A stretch of 64,000 nt of DNA, from NCBI GenBank assembly GCA_050251035.1, contig JBFWNN010000012.1, positions 38,686-102,685 on the forward strand, read 5' to 3'. Shown here piece by piece: positions 27,392 to 39,238 of this stretch. Each line of letters opens with the position of its first letter. Position 1 is the first letter of the stretch. Source of the DNA: Taklimakanibacter sp050251035. GTDB lineage: Bacteria; Pseudomonadota; Alphaproteobacteria; Rhizobiales; Aestuariivirgaceae. The position numbers were made by a program, and so were the translations under genes. The notes under the pieces were generated by a model. That model saw only the letters and a program-made list of their open reading frames with translations. It made no database searches and was not told where the DNA came from.

Positions 27392-28350
27392 CGCACGATA
27401 TCGACGTTCTCTGTATCGGCGATCTCGACGTCGACATGTTCATCTCGGTGCCGGCGCTTCCCGGCTTCGACCAGAAAGTGGGCGGCCGCAGTCATGGCAA
27501 TATGCCGGGCGGCATGTCGGCGAATTGCGCCGTAGCCGCGGCACGGCTGGGGCTCAGGAGCAGGCTTGTGGCGGCAATGGGCAGCGACGAGCCGGGGGCC
27601 TTCGCCCTGTCCAGAATCGCGCGCGAGGGGGTCGATGTCGATCATGTTGTCCGGCGCGCGGGCGTGGACACGTTCATGTGCGTGGTGCTGCTGTCGCCGT
27701 CGGGAGAGAAGTCGTTGATCCGACTGGAGACCGAGGCCTACCTGCCGCGACCGGAAGACCTGACCGCGCCGGCGTTCGACGGCGTCCGCCACGTGCATTT
27801 TACTTTCGGCGACCCGACGCTGGCCTTCGCCGCCGCCGCCATGGCGCGCCCGCGCGGAATTTCGATTTCCCTCGACCTCGAGCCCCCCGACATCGCACGC
27901 AATCCCGATCGCCTGTCCCAGATTCTGTCCATGGTCGATACGCTGTTCCTGAATTACGAGGCCTATGCCGCCGCTGCTGCCGTGCTCGCAGCGCCCCTCT
28001 CGCCGTCGATGCTTCGTCAGGAGGGGGAGATCATCGTTACGCTCGGCAAAGACGGGTGCCGGCGCATCAGTGCGGAAGGAACCATCGACGGGCCGGGCTT
28101 TCCGGTGGTTCCGGTCGATACGACAGGCGCCGGCGACTGCTTTGCCGCGGCCTATCTAGCCGCCACCTTCACGGGCAAGACGCCGCGCGACCGGCTCGAA
28201 TTCGCCAATGCCGCGGCGGCGCTGGCAACCCGGGAATGCGGCGCGCAGACAGCGATGCCGCGCCGAGGAGATGTCGAAGCCTTCATCGCCGAGCGCCGCG
28301 CGGCGACGGTTGATGCCGGCGTCCCGGTCAACGGAGTCATTCATGCCTGA
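27388..28350 (+). CDS. PfkB-family carbohydrate kinase
   Basis: Free-standing ribokinase-type kinase of 320 residues. It starts with a GTG that overlaps the permease stop. The family motifs are complete: N-terminal VLCIGDLDVDMFI, glycine-rich NMPGGMSANCAVAAARLG and the catalytic DTTGAGDCFAA with Asp250. It is expected to phosphorylate the imported sugar or its derivative in the cytoplasm. With the LacI-PfkB fusion the operon has two kinases of this family, which is unusual. FrlD, the fructoselysine kinase, is also a PfkB protein paired with a SIS enzyme, a possible analogy for this operon. Confidence 0.92.
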   Translation: MTHDIDVLCIGDLDVDMFISVPALPGFDQKVGGRSHGNMPGGMSANCAVAAARLGLRSRLVAAMGSDEPGAFALSRIAREGVDVDHVVRRAGVDTFMCVVLLSPSGEKSLIRLETEAYLPRPEDLTAPAFDGVRHVHFTFGDPTLAFAAAAMARPRGISISLDLEPPDIARNPDRLSQILSMVDTLFLNYEAYAAAAAVLAAPLSPSMLRQEGEIIVTLGKDGCRRISAEGTIDGPGFPVVPVDTTGAGDCFAAAYLAATFTGKTPRDRLEFANAAAALATRECGAQTAMPRRGDVEAFIAERRAATVDAGVPVNGVIHA

Positions 28351-29323
28351 ACGCCGGCTCGAATATGCGCGCGAGATCGAAGCGGCAGGCTTGTCGCCTC
28401 CCGACGAAACGACGATGCACCACCTCTGGCAGATCGTCGATGAAGGTGTGCTCGGCGCCACGCGGCACGTGGCGCTCGGCAATCAGCTGCTTGTTCACCT
28501 GATCGACAGCGGCGCCGACGGGTTGAAGCGCGCGCGTCTGGCGGCCGATTTCATAGCCCGGACCCGCGGCCATGACACCCCGGTCATCGGAAACAGCCTC
28601 GCGCTGCTGCTCGCCGGGCTCGACGAGGTCGATGCGGCGCGCCAGGCCGATCTGCTCAGAAGCCGGATCGCCGCTTGGGACGTGGCTGCGGCGCAGCGCA
28701 AGCGGAACCTTGTGGCGGCGGCCTGCGCCCATCTCGCGGGCGTGCGCGGCATCATGGCCTTCGACTATTCGAGCACGGTGGCCGCGATCGTGGTCGAGCT
28801 TGCCAAGGTGCGTCCCGATCTGCGGATTGTGGTTCCGGAAAGCCGTGCGATCGCGGGCGGCGCGCGCTACCTTGAGGAGTTTCTGCCGCATGGGCTCATG
28901 GTCGACTACATTCCCGATGCCGCCATCGAATATGGCCTGACCCTGAGCGAGGCGGTGCTCTTCGGCGTGGAGACGCTGCGCTGCGACGGCTCGTTCCTCA
29001 ACACGATCGGCAGCCGCATGATCGCGCGTCTCGCGGTGGACATGAACATCGCGGTCTATGGCGCGACCGATCTGTTGAAGCTCGACATGCGCAGCTATCG
29101 GGGCCTCAGGCCGGAGCCGGCGCTGCGTTCCTACGATGCCGTGCTCAAGTCCGGACTCGCGATCGCGGGGCTCGAGCGTGCGGCAACGCGCGCGCCCGAG
29201 CTCGAGGTGATTCCGGCACGGCTGGCCACGGCGCTCCTCACCGAGCACGGTCCGGTGCCGCCGGCGGCGATCTGGGCTCTGGGACGCGCAACGTTCACTC
29301 CCGGAGATGAGGCGCGCGCATGA
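28343..29323 (+). CDS. eIF2B-like (IF-2B family) sugar-phosphate isomerase candidate
   Basis: Member of the IF-2B superfamily, which includes eIF2B subunits, methylthioribose-1-phosphate isomerase and ribose-1,5-bisphosphate isomerase. It has 326 residues from the ATG at 28343, overlapping the kinase gene by 8 bp. Family blocks are DYSSTV (141-146), VVPESRAIAGG (164-173), YIPDAAIEYG (189-198) and CDGSFLNTIGS (214-224). In a bacterial sugar operon this fold most likely acts as an aldose/ketose isomerase on a phosphorylated pentose or related sugar. The N-terminal helical half is less conserved. The exact reaction is unknown. Confidence 0.82.
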   Translation: MPERRLEYAREIEAAGLSPPDETTMHHLWQIVDEGVLGATRHVALGNQLLVHLIDSGADGLKRARLAADFIARTRGHDTPVIGNSLALLLAGLDEVDAARQADLLRSRIAAWDVAAAQRKRNLVAAACAHLAGVRGIMAFDYSSTVAAIVVELAKVRPDLRIVVPESRAIAGGARYLEEFLPHGLMVDYIPDAAIEYGLTLSEAVLFGVETLRCDGSFLNTIGSRMIARLAVDMNIAVYGATDLLKLDMRSYRGLRPEPALRSYDAVLKSGLAIAGLERAATRAPELEVIPARLATALLTEHGPVPPAAIWALGRATFTPGDEARA

Positions 29324-30348
29324 ACGAGATGATGGCGCGTGAAATCGCCGCGCAGGCGGAACTGCTGCCGACGATACAGCCCGAGCTGGCGCGGCGCGCC
29401 GATGCTCTGGCGCGGCCCAAGGGACGGGTCTTCGCGGGCGGATGCGGCGATTCGCTGTTCGCGCCAAAGGCGCTGTCGGAGGTTTTCCGGCTGTTGCGGC
29501 AACCGGTCGCGACGCGCAGTGCCATGGACATGGCGGCCTTCACGGACTTCCGTCCGGGCGACACGGTGGTGCTTTCGTCCATTTCCGGCGGAACCAGGCG
29601 CACCGTCGAAGCGGCAGGGGTGGCCGCGGCCGCCGGGGCGCGCGTTATCGCCTTGACCTGCACGGCGGGGAGCGCGCTCGCCGAAGCCGCGCATGCGACC
29701 ATCGTGCTGCCCTTCACGCCGCTGTCGCGCAAGACGCCGCATACTCTGGACTATGCGGTGACGCTGCTGGCGCTGGCCGAGATCGCCCGCAGCTTCGCGG
29801 GCGAAGCGGCTTCCGGTACACGGCCGGCTGTTGCCGCGGTTCCGGGTTTGCTCGATCGGGCGCGGATGGATGCCGCCGATGCCGCCGGCGCTTACGATCC
29901 GGCGGGCAAGATCGTGATCCTGGGCGCCGGTCCCGACCTGGGCACCGCGGAATATGGCGCGGCCAAGTTCCATGAAGCCGGCGGGCTCGTCGCCATCGCC
30001 GCCGAGACCGAAAACTTCATCCATGGCATGAACTTCATGCTGGAGCCGTGCGATCTCCTGATCGCGCTGGGCGGCAGCATGGCCGGCCGTCGGCGCGGCG
30101 GCGAGATCACCGAGGCGCTGGCGCCGCTGGTCAAACGGGCTCTCTCATATGCGCCCGACCTCGCCGCCGGATCCGATCTGAACCCCTGGCAAACGGCGCT
30201 GGCCATGGTCTGGGCACAGACCTTTTTCCTCCAGGCGCTGTGCCTGAGGCTTGCCGATCGTCTCGGCCTGAAGCTGGAGGAGCCACGGGCCGGGCGGGCG
30301 GAGGGTGAAAGTCATCTCGCCGCCCAGGCCCGGGCCATGGCCCGTTGA
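29320..30348 (+). CDS. SIS-domain sugar isomerase/deglycase-like protein
   Basis: Protein of 342 residues with two SIS (phosphosugar-binding) domains, in the style of GlmS C-terminal, AgaS and FrlB proteins. The first domain has RVFAGGCGDSLFAPK (37-50) and the phosphate-binding loop SSISGGTRRT (86-95). The second contains VILGAGPDLGTAEYGAAKFH and the segment ETENFIHGMNFM. It lacks a glutaminase domain, so it would isomerise, deaminate or deglycate a sugar phosphate rather than make one. Its start overlaps the previous stop (ATGA) and it is the last gene of the operon. Confidence 0.85.
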   Translation: MNEMMAREIAAQAELLPTIQPELARRADALARPKGRVFAGGCGDSLFAPKALSEVFRLLRQPVATRSAMDMAAFTDFRPGDTVVLSSISGGTRRTVEAAGVAAAAGARVIALTCTAGSALAEAAHATIVLPFTPLSRKTPHTLDYAVTLLALAEIARSFAGEAASGTRPAVAAVPGLLDRARMDAADAAGAYDPAGKIVILGAGPDLGTAEYGAAKFHEAGGLVAIAAETENFIHGMNFMLEPCDLLIALGGSMAGRRRGGEITEALAPLVKRALSYAPDLAAGSDLNPWQTALAMVWAQTFFLQALCLRLADRLGLKLEEPRAGRAEGESHLAAQARAMAR

Positions 30349-30349
30349 A

Positions 30350-30372
30350 GGCGGGCCGGGCTCCGGTCCGCC
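30350..30372 (+). terminator. Hairpin after the last gene of the sugar operon
   Basis: GGCGGGCCGG and CCGGTCCGCC pair over 10 bp (one G-U) around a 3-base loop, starting one base after the SIS gene's stop codon. No U-tract follows, so it may only stabilise the 3' end or act as a weak terminator. Confidence 0.4.
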
Positions 30373-30450
30373 GCGGCAGCTCCGATGTTTGAGATCCGCG
30401 CCCCCACGTGAGCGGCCGGCAGACGCCAGTCTCGCAAGCAATCTCGATCC

Positions 30451-30480
30451 GTTTCAATCCACGCTCCTGCTCGGAGCGAC
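30451..30480 (-). repeat. Single orphan CRISPR-like repeat (type I-C-like)
   Basis: 30 bp beginning GTTTCAATCCACGCTCC and ending GGAGCGAC on the + strand. Read on the other strand it ends GTGGATTGAAAC, the hallmark of type I-C repeats, and it has their internal GCTCC/GGAGC stem. I see no second copy within 100 bp on either side and no cas gene in the window. It is therefore a remnant or solitary unit and not an array. Confidence 0.6.
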
Positions 30481-30540
30481 GCCCTCCAACGCCTTCGGTA
30501 TTCGCGCAGCCAGATCAGCACGCTGATGTACGTTTTTCTG

Positions 30541-30568
30541 TTGACTTTATACGAAAATATTGTACATT
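30541..30568 (+). promoter_or_regulatory. Promoter-like sequence facing no gene
   Basis: TTGACT (30541) and TACATT (30563) with a 16 bp spacer form a good vegetative-type promoter in an AT-rich patch. It points away from the sugar operon, but the next gene lies on the other strand. The sequence resembles the promoter of the proline racemase family gene at about 40.3 kb (shared TTGACTTT and TGTACAT elements). Confidence 0.4.
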
Positions 30569-30955
30569 GAAAATCGCATGCGCGCCCGAGGTCATGGCCG
30601 GGCTCCAGGAGATGAGAATCCTCCCCGCTCTTTGACATCGTAGAAGAAAGAGAAAACCGTCCCGACCGGGCGCGTTGCTTTTCGGTGGTGCGCACAGACT
30701 GTGGAAGGAGACGTGCGGGCTTTCCTATGAGGCTGGTCGAACGACTTTTGCTGTGCGCGCCGGCGCAACAGCATTCCAGTGGCGCGCCACGTGCTCGATC
30801 AGCTTGCAGTCGGAGAATAGAAGCCAATTATCAATTACCCTCGAAAGTGTCTGGCCGGCCGAAACCGGTGTCGCATGAATGCTCAGCCTGAGCTTCAGGT
30901 CAGATGACCAGTAGCGGAAAGGCGCCCAGCAGATCGAAGGTGTCGTCACGTAAAT

Positions 30956-32374
30956 CTACCGTGGCAGCTCCGATGAGCCCATCAGATATTCATCGATGGC
31001 GCGCGCCGCCTGGCGGCCCTCGCGGATGGCCCAGACGACCAGCGACTGGCCCTTGCGAATGTCGCCCGCGGCGAAGACCTTCTCGACCGAAGTCCTGTAG
31101 TCGTCGGTATCGGCCTTGACGTTGCCGCGCTTGTCGCGCGCGAAGGCGGTCTCCCTCAGCACCCCGTTCTCCTCGGGGCCGGCGAAGCCGATGGCGATCA
31201 GCACGAGATCGGCCTTGATGACGAATTCGGTGCCGGGCAGCGGCTCGCGCTTCTGATTGACCCTGGCGCATTTGACTCCCGTCACCTTGCCCTTCTCGCC
31301 GACGAGGCTGAGCGTCGCGCAGGAGAATTCGCGCGCCGCACCTTCGGCCTGCGAGGAGGAGGTGCGGAACTTGGTCGGCCAATAGGGCCACACCACCATC
31401 TTGTCTTCCTGCTCGGGCGGCACCGGGCGGATATCGAGCTGGGTCACCGACAGCGCCCCCTGGCGGAAGGAGGTGCCGATGCAGTCGGAGGCGGTGTCGC
31501 CACCGCCGATCACCACCACATGCTTGCCGGTGGCGACCAACGGACGCTCGGCCGCGACGTCCTCACCGCCGACGCGGCGGTTGCTCTGGATGAGGAAGGG
31601 CATGGCGTAATGGGCGCCGTCGAGGTCCATGCCGGGCAGGCCCGGATCGCGCGGCCGCTCGGCGCCGCCCGCCAGCAGCACCGCGTCATAGGCGTCGGTG
31701 AGCGAACGGAACGGCCGCGTGACGCCGATATCGACATTGTAGTGGAAGGTGACGCCCTCGGCCTCCATCTGCGCGACGCGCCGATCGATCGGATGCTTCT
31801 CCATCTTGAAGTCCGGAATGCCGTAGCGCAGAAGGCCGCCCGCCTTGGCATAACGCTCGAAGACATGCACCTCATGGCCGGCGCGGGCCAGCTGCTGGGC
31901 AGCGGCCATGCCGGCCGAGCCCGAGCCCACGATGGCGACGCGCTTGCCGGTCTTCTCTTCCGCGGGCTCGGGCCTGATCCAGCCTTCCGCCCAGGCCTTG
32001 TCGGCGATCGCCTGCTCGATGGTCTTGATGGTCACCGGCACATTTTCGAGATTGAGCGTGCAGGCCTCCTCGCACGGCGCCGGACAGATGCGGCCGGTGA
32101 ATTCCGGGAAGTTGTTGGTGGAATGCAGGTTGATCGCGGCGTCGCGCCAGTTGCCCTGATAGACGAGGTCGTTCCAGTCGGGGATCTGGTTGTTCACCGG
32201 ACAGCCGGTGTGGCAATAGGGGATGCCGCAATCCATGCAGCGCGCCGCCTGCTTCTCGGTGTCGCGGTCGTCGAGCGGGATGGTGAATTCGCGGAAATGC
32301 CGGACGCGGTCGGAGGCGGGCGCATATTTCTGCTCCTGCCGATCGATCTCCAGAAAGCCGGTGATCTTTCCCAT
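30956..32374 (-). CDS. gltD: Glutamate synthase (NADPH) small subunit
   Basis: Flavoprotein beta subunit of glutamate synthase, 472 residues. It takes electrons from NADPH and passes them to the large subunit for reductive amination of 2-oxoglutarate. The N-terminal iron-sulfur domain has CMDCGIPYCHTGCPVNN and ICPAPCEEACTLN. The FAD site is VAIVGSGSAGMAAAQQLA and the NADPH site is VVVIGGGDTASDCIG. It is the last gene of the order gltB, GST, gltD on the minus strand, starting 9 bp after the GST stop. The C-terminus (VWAIREGRQAARAIDEYL) is normal. Confidence 0.96.
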   Translation of the reverse strand: MGKITGFLEIDRQEQKYAPASDRVRHFREFTIPLDDRDTEKQAARCMDCGIPYCHTGCPVNNQIPDWNDLVYQGNWRDAAINLHSTNNFPEFTGRICPAPCEEACTLNLENVPVTIKTIEQAIADKAWAEGWIRPEPAEEKTGKRVAIVGSGSAGMAAAQQLARAGHEVHVFERYAKAGGLLRYGIPDFKMEKHPIDRRVAQMEAEGVTFHYNVDIGVTRPFRSLTDAYDAVLLAGGAERPRDPGLPGMDLDGAHYAMPFLIQSNRRVGGEDVAAERPLVATGKHVVVIGGGDTASDCIGTSFRQGALSVTQLDIRPVPPEQEDKMVVWPYWPTKFRTSSSQAEGAAREFSCATLSLVGEKGKVTGVKCARVNQKREPLPGTEFVIKADLVLIAIGFAGPEENGVLRETAFARDKRGNVKADTDDYRTSVEKVFAAGDIRKGQSLVVWAIREGRQAARAIDEYLMGSSELPR

Positions 32375-32383
32375 GCTGTTCTC

Positions 32384-32983
32384 CTAGTGCTTTCCTGCCG
32401 GCGGCAGACCGACGGCCGTCTCGCAGCGCGCGATCCAGACCTGCAGCCGCGGCCGGGTCGTGAGATCGAAGCCGCCTTCATGGGCGAGCCGCGTATAAGC
32501 GAGGAGGGCTATGTCGGCGACCGACAGCGCCTCGCCCGCGAACCACGTCCTGCCCTTGATGTGCCGCTCCATCAGGTCGAGCGCCTTCTCGCCGCGCTCG
32601 ACCCGCCAGGCCTCGCGCTGATCCCTGGAGCGGCCGAGATAGACCATGTGATAGCGGCTCGTCGCCACATAGGGCTCGTGGCTGTATTGCTCCCAGAACA
32701 GCCATTCGTCGATCTTCGCCTGAGCGAAGGGATCGGCCGGCAGGAGCGCGCTGCCCGCGGCGAGATAGCGGATGATCGCATTGGACTGCGCCAGGACGCG
32801 GCCGTCATCGAGCTCGACGATGGGAACCTGGCCCATCGGGCTCTTGCTCAAGAAAGCGTCGGTCCGCGACTCGGCCTTCATGATGTCGATGTCGATCCAG
32901 CGATAGGGGATCTTCAGGAAGTCGGCGGTGATGCCGACCTTCTGGCAATTGCCGGAGCCCCTGTCGCCATAGAGCTTCATCAT
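32384..32983 (-). CDS. Glutathione S-transferase family protein, between gltB and gltD
   Basis: Protein of 199 residues with an N-terminal thioredoxin-like GST domain (MKLYGDRGSGNCQKVGITA; glutathione-binding QVPIVELDDGRVLAQSNAI) and a C-terminal helical domain (about 90-199). It probably conjugates or reduces small electrophiles with glutathione in the cytosol; no substrate can be named. It starts 3 bp after the gltB stop and ends 9 bp before the gltD start, so it must share their transcript. A GST inside the glutamate synthase operon could link glutamate supply to glutathione use, which is inference. Confidence 0.92.
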   Translation of the reverse strand: MMKLYGDRGSGNCQKVGITADFLKIPYRWIDIDIMKAESRTDAFLSKSPMGQVPIVELDDGRVLAQSNAIIRYLAAGSALLPADPFAQAKIDEWLFWEQYSHEPYVATSRYHMVYLGRSRDQREAWRVERGEKALDLMERHIKGRTWFAGEALSVADIALLAYTRLAHEGGFDLTTRPRLQVWIARCETAVGLPPAGKH

Positions 32984-32986
32984 ACG

Positions 32987-37666
<4,680 letters not shown>

Positions 37667-37813
37667 GGCCCTTAGCCTCTCACGTTTCCTGAACAGTCTT
37701 ATAAACTTCCAAGCGGGGCGGTGAACCCGCTCAAGGCTGTTGTTCCGGTGCTGGTGTTTCGAGCCGTCGGGGCAGGGGGCGAGGTTTCCTCGCGAGCCTG
37801 ACCTGGATCGAAC

Positions 37814-37843
37814 CTCCGGCACCCTTCAAGGGTCGTCCCGGAG
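37814..37843 (-). ncRNA. Stem-loop in the gltB leader
   Basis: Outer arms CTCCGG and CCGGAG enclose inner arms ACCCTT and AAGGGT, giving a two-part stem in a 30 bp region. It lies 2 bp behind the stop codon of the 34-codon leader ORF and about 150 bp before gltB. The position suits translation- or transcription-coupled control of gltB, but no U-tract follows. Confidence 0.4.
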
Positions 37844-37845
37844 CT

Positions 37846-37950
37846 TCAATCCTTTTTCGTTTTCGTCGTCGTAGCTCGGGACAGGCGCAGGCATCCGGCG
37901 GCCTTGCGGGCCGTCGCGTTCAGAGCCGTATTGGCGTTGGTCCGGATCAT
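37846..37950 (-). CDS. Small ORF (34 aa) in the gltB leader
   Basis: ATG at 37950 followed by 33 further codons and TGA. The product begins MIRTNANTALNATARKAAG and ends in a Thr/Lys-rich basic tail, RATTTKTKKD. CAGGA stands about 9 bp before the ATG. About 76% of codons end in G or C, as in the genes of this window. It could be a small basic protein or a leader peptide whose translation affects the following stem-loop and gltB. The tail is rich in Thr and Lys and has no run of Glu or Gln, so a classical glutamate-sensing leader is not obvious. I do not recognise a family. Confidence 0.45.
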   Translation of the reverse strand: MIRTNANTALNATARKAAGCLRLSRATTTKTKKD

Positions 37951-37979
37951 CCGGGCGCGTCCTGAACTTGTTGCACTGC

Positions 37980-38004
37980 AAAAGGACAGCATCGCTGTCC
38001 TTTT
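37980..38004 (+). terminator. Terminator-like hairpin in a divergent promoter region
   Basis: AAAAGGACAGC, loop ATC, GCTGTCCTTTT is a perfect 11 bp stem followed on the + strand by a further T and TGATTTATG. It looks like an intrinsic terminator in the + direction, and a weaker one in the other. Neither flanking gene ends here, so it may end a small RNA or act as an attenuator in the gltB leader. Confidence 0.6.
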
Positions 38005-38163
38005 TGATTTATGTCAGACGGCGGTGGTCGGCGCAAGTAAAGATTGAGCCCGGAGAGCACTTCGAAACAAAATTACGCAACATGGCTGGGCGGCGGCCCC
38101 GGGGGTTGTGGAGGCCGACCGCCTTGAGTAGGCATCCCATCTCCCAACGAGGCAACACATCCC

Positions 38164-39225
38164 ATGAATTTCGCGTCCGACAATGTCTATGGGGTCCATC
38201 CCAAGATCCTGGCCGCCATCGAAGCCGCCAACACGGGCACGTCGGCCTCCTATGGCTATGACGATTATTCCAAGCGCGCCGAGGAGAAGCTCTCGGAGGT
38301 GTTCGAGACGGAGGTCAAGGCCTTTCTGGTCACCACCGGCACAGCGGCGAACGGCCTCGCTCTGTCGGCGCTGGCGCCCGCCTATGGCGCGATCATCACC
38401 CATGCCGAAGCGCATGCCGCGGTCGATGAATGCAACAGCCCGGAAATGTTCACGGGCGGCGCCAAGATCATCGGCCTGCACGGCACCCTCGGCAAGATCA
38501 CGCCCGAGATGGTGGAGAAGACGCTGAAAGGCTTCATCCGCGGCGAGCACGATCCGAAGCCCGCGGCGCTCTCGATCACCAATTCGACGGAGCTCGGCCG
38601 CGTCTATCAACCGGCCGAGATCAAGGCGCTCGCGGCCGTCGCCAAGGCGCGCAAGATGAAGTTCCACATGGACGGCGCGCGCTTCGCCAATGCGGTGGCG
38701 AGCCTCGGCCGCAAGCCCGCGGAGATCACCTGGAAGTCCGGCATCGACGTGATGTCCTTCGGCGGCACCAAGAACGGCGGCATGCTGCTCGAGGCCGTGG
38801 TGTTCTTCGACACGGGACTCGCCGAGGACTTCCTCTATCGGCGCATGCGCGGCGGCCAGCTCGTGTCCAAGAGCCGCTTTCTCGCCGCCCAGATGCTAGC
38901 CTATCTCGAAAACGACCTGTGGCTCGCCAATGCGCGCCAGGCGAACGGCCTGGCGAAGCGTCTGGCGGAAGGGCTCAAGGCGTCCAACCGCATCCGCATC
39001 CCGATCCCGACCGAGGCCAACGAGATCTTCGCGGTCATGCCGCGCGCGCTGCACGAGAAAGCGCAGGCCGCCGGCGCCCATTATTACGACTGGATGCCGG
39101 ACACGCTGGGGCCGAACGGCATCGCCGAGGACGAGATCTTCGTGCGCTTCGTGCTCTCCTATGCGACGCCACCCGAAGACGTCGAGCGCTTCATCGGCCT
39201 GATCAAGGATCTGAGCTCGGCGTGA
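38164..39225 (+). CDS. Low-specificity L-threonine aldolase family protein
   Basis: PLP enzyme of the beta-eliminating lyase fold, 353 residues. It begins MNFASDNVYGVHPKILAAIE, typical of the family. The PLP lysine is Lys203 in VMSFGGTKNGGMLLEAVV, and the PLP-stacking His lies in IITHAEAHAAVDE (aldolases have H-A/H-x at this site). HMDGARFANAV carries the cofactor Asp. It splits threonine or allo-threonine into glycine and acetaldehyde, or works on related beta-hydroxy amino acids. It is a single gene, divergent from gltB and convergent with the proline racemase family gene. Confidence 0.92.
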   Translation: MNFASDNVYGVHPKILAAIEAANTGTSASYGYDDYSKRAEEKLSEVFETEVKAFLVTTGTAANGLALSALAPAYGAIITHAEAHAAVDECNSPEMFTGGAKIIGLHGTLGKITPEMVEKTLKGFIRGEHDPKPAALSITNSTELGRVYQPAEIKALAAVAKARKMKFHMDGARFANAVASLGRKPAEITWKSGIDVMSFGGTKNGGMLLEAVVFFDTGLAEDFLYRRMRGGQLVSKSRFLAAQMLAYLENDLWLANARQANGLAKRLAEGLKASNRIRIPIPTEANEIFAVMPRALHEKAQAAGAHYYDWMPDTLGPNGIAEDEIFVRFVLSYATPPEDVERFIGLIKDLSSA

Positions 39226-39238
39226 CCTGGAAAGCAGG

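Larger units (their letters stand above)
30349..30955. other. Gene-poor island between the sugar operon and gltD
   Basis: 607 bp between two convergent genes. No ORF here has both a ribosome site and protein-like composition. It holds a hairpin directly after the SIS gene, a single CRISPR-like repeat and an isolated promoter-like sequence, each listed separately. The region looks like a decayed or inserted remnant. Confidence 0.6.
37667..38163. other. Divergent leader region between gltB and the threonine aldolase gene
   Basis: 497 bp between gltB (minus) and the aldolase gene (plus). It is structured: a 34-codon minus-strand ORF, a strong stem-loop directly behind it and a terminator-like hairpin further upstream, each listed separately. 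I see no tRNA and no riboswitch class that I recognise. Confidence 0.6.

Noticed and set aside
30451..30520. Active CRISPR array
   Set aside because: Only one repeat is present and no cas genes are seen in the window.
30600..30900. Short ORFs of 50-75 codons in the gene-poor island
   Set aside because: They have no good ribosome site, unusual composition and no family motif.
37667..37822. 52-residue N-terminal extension of gltB
   Set aside because: It is Arg/Ser-rich without homology-like sequence. The ATG at 37666 places the catalytic Cys after a normal propeptide.
37800..37850. T-arm-like sequence of a possible tRNA on the minus strand (GGTTCGATCC)
   Set aside because: The flanking 5 bp do not pair and no acceptor or anticodon stem can be drawn.
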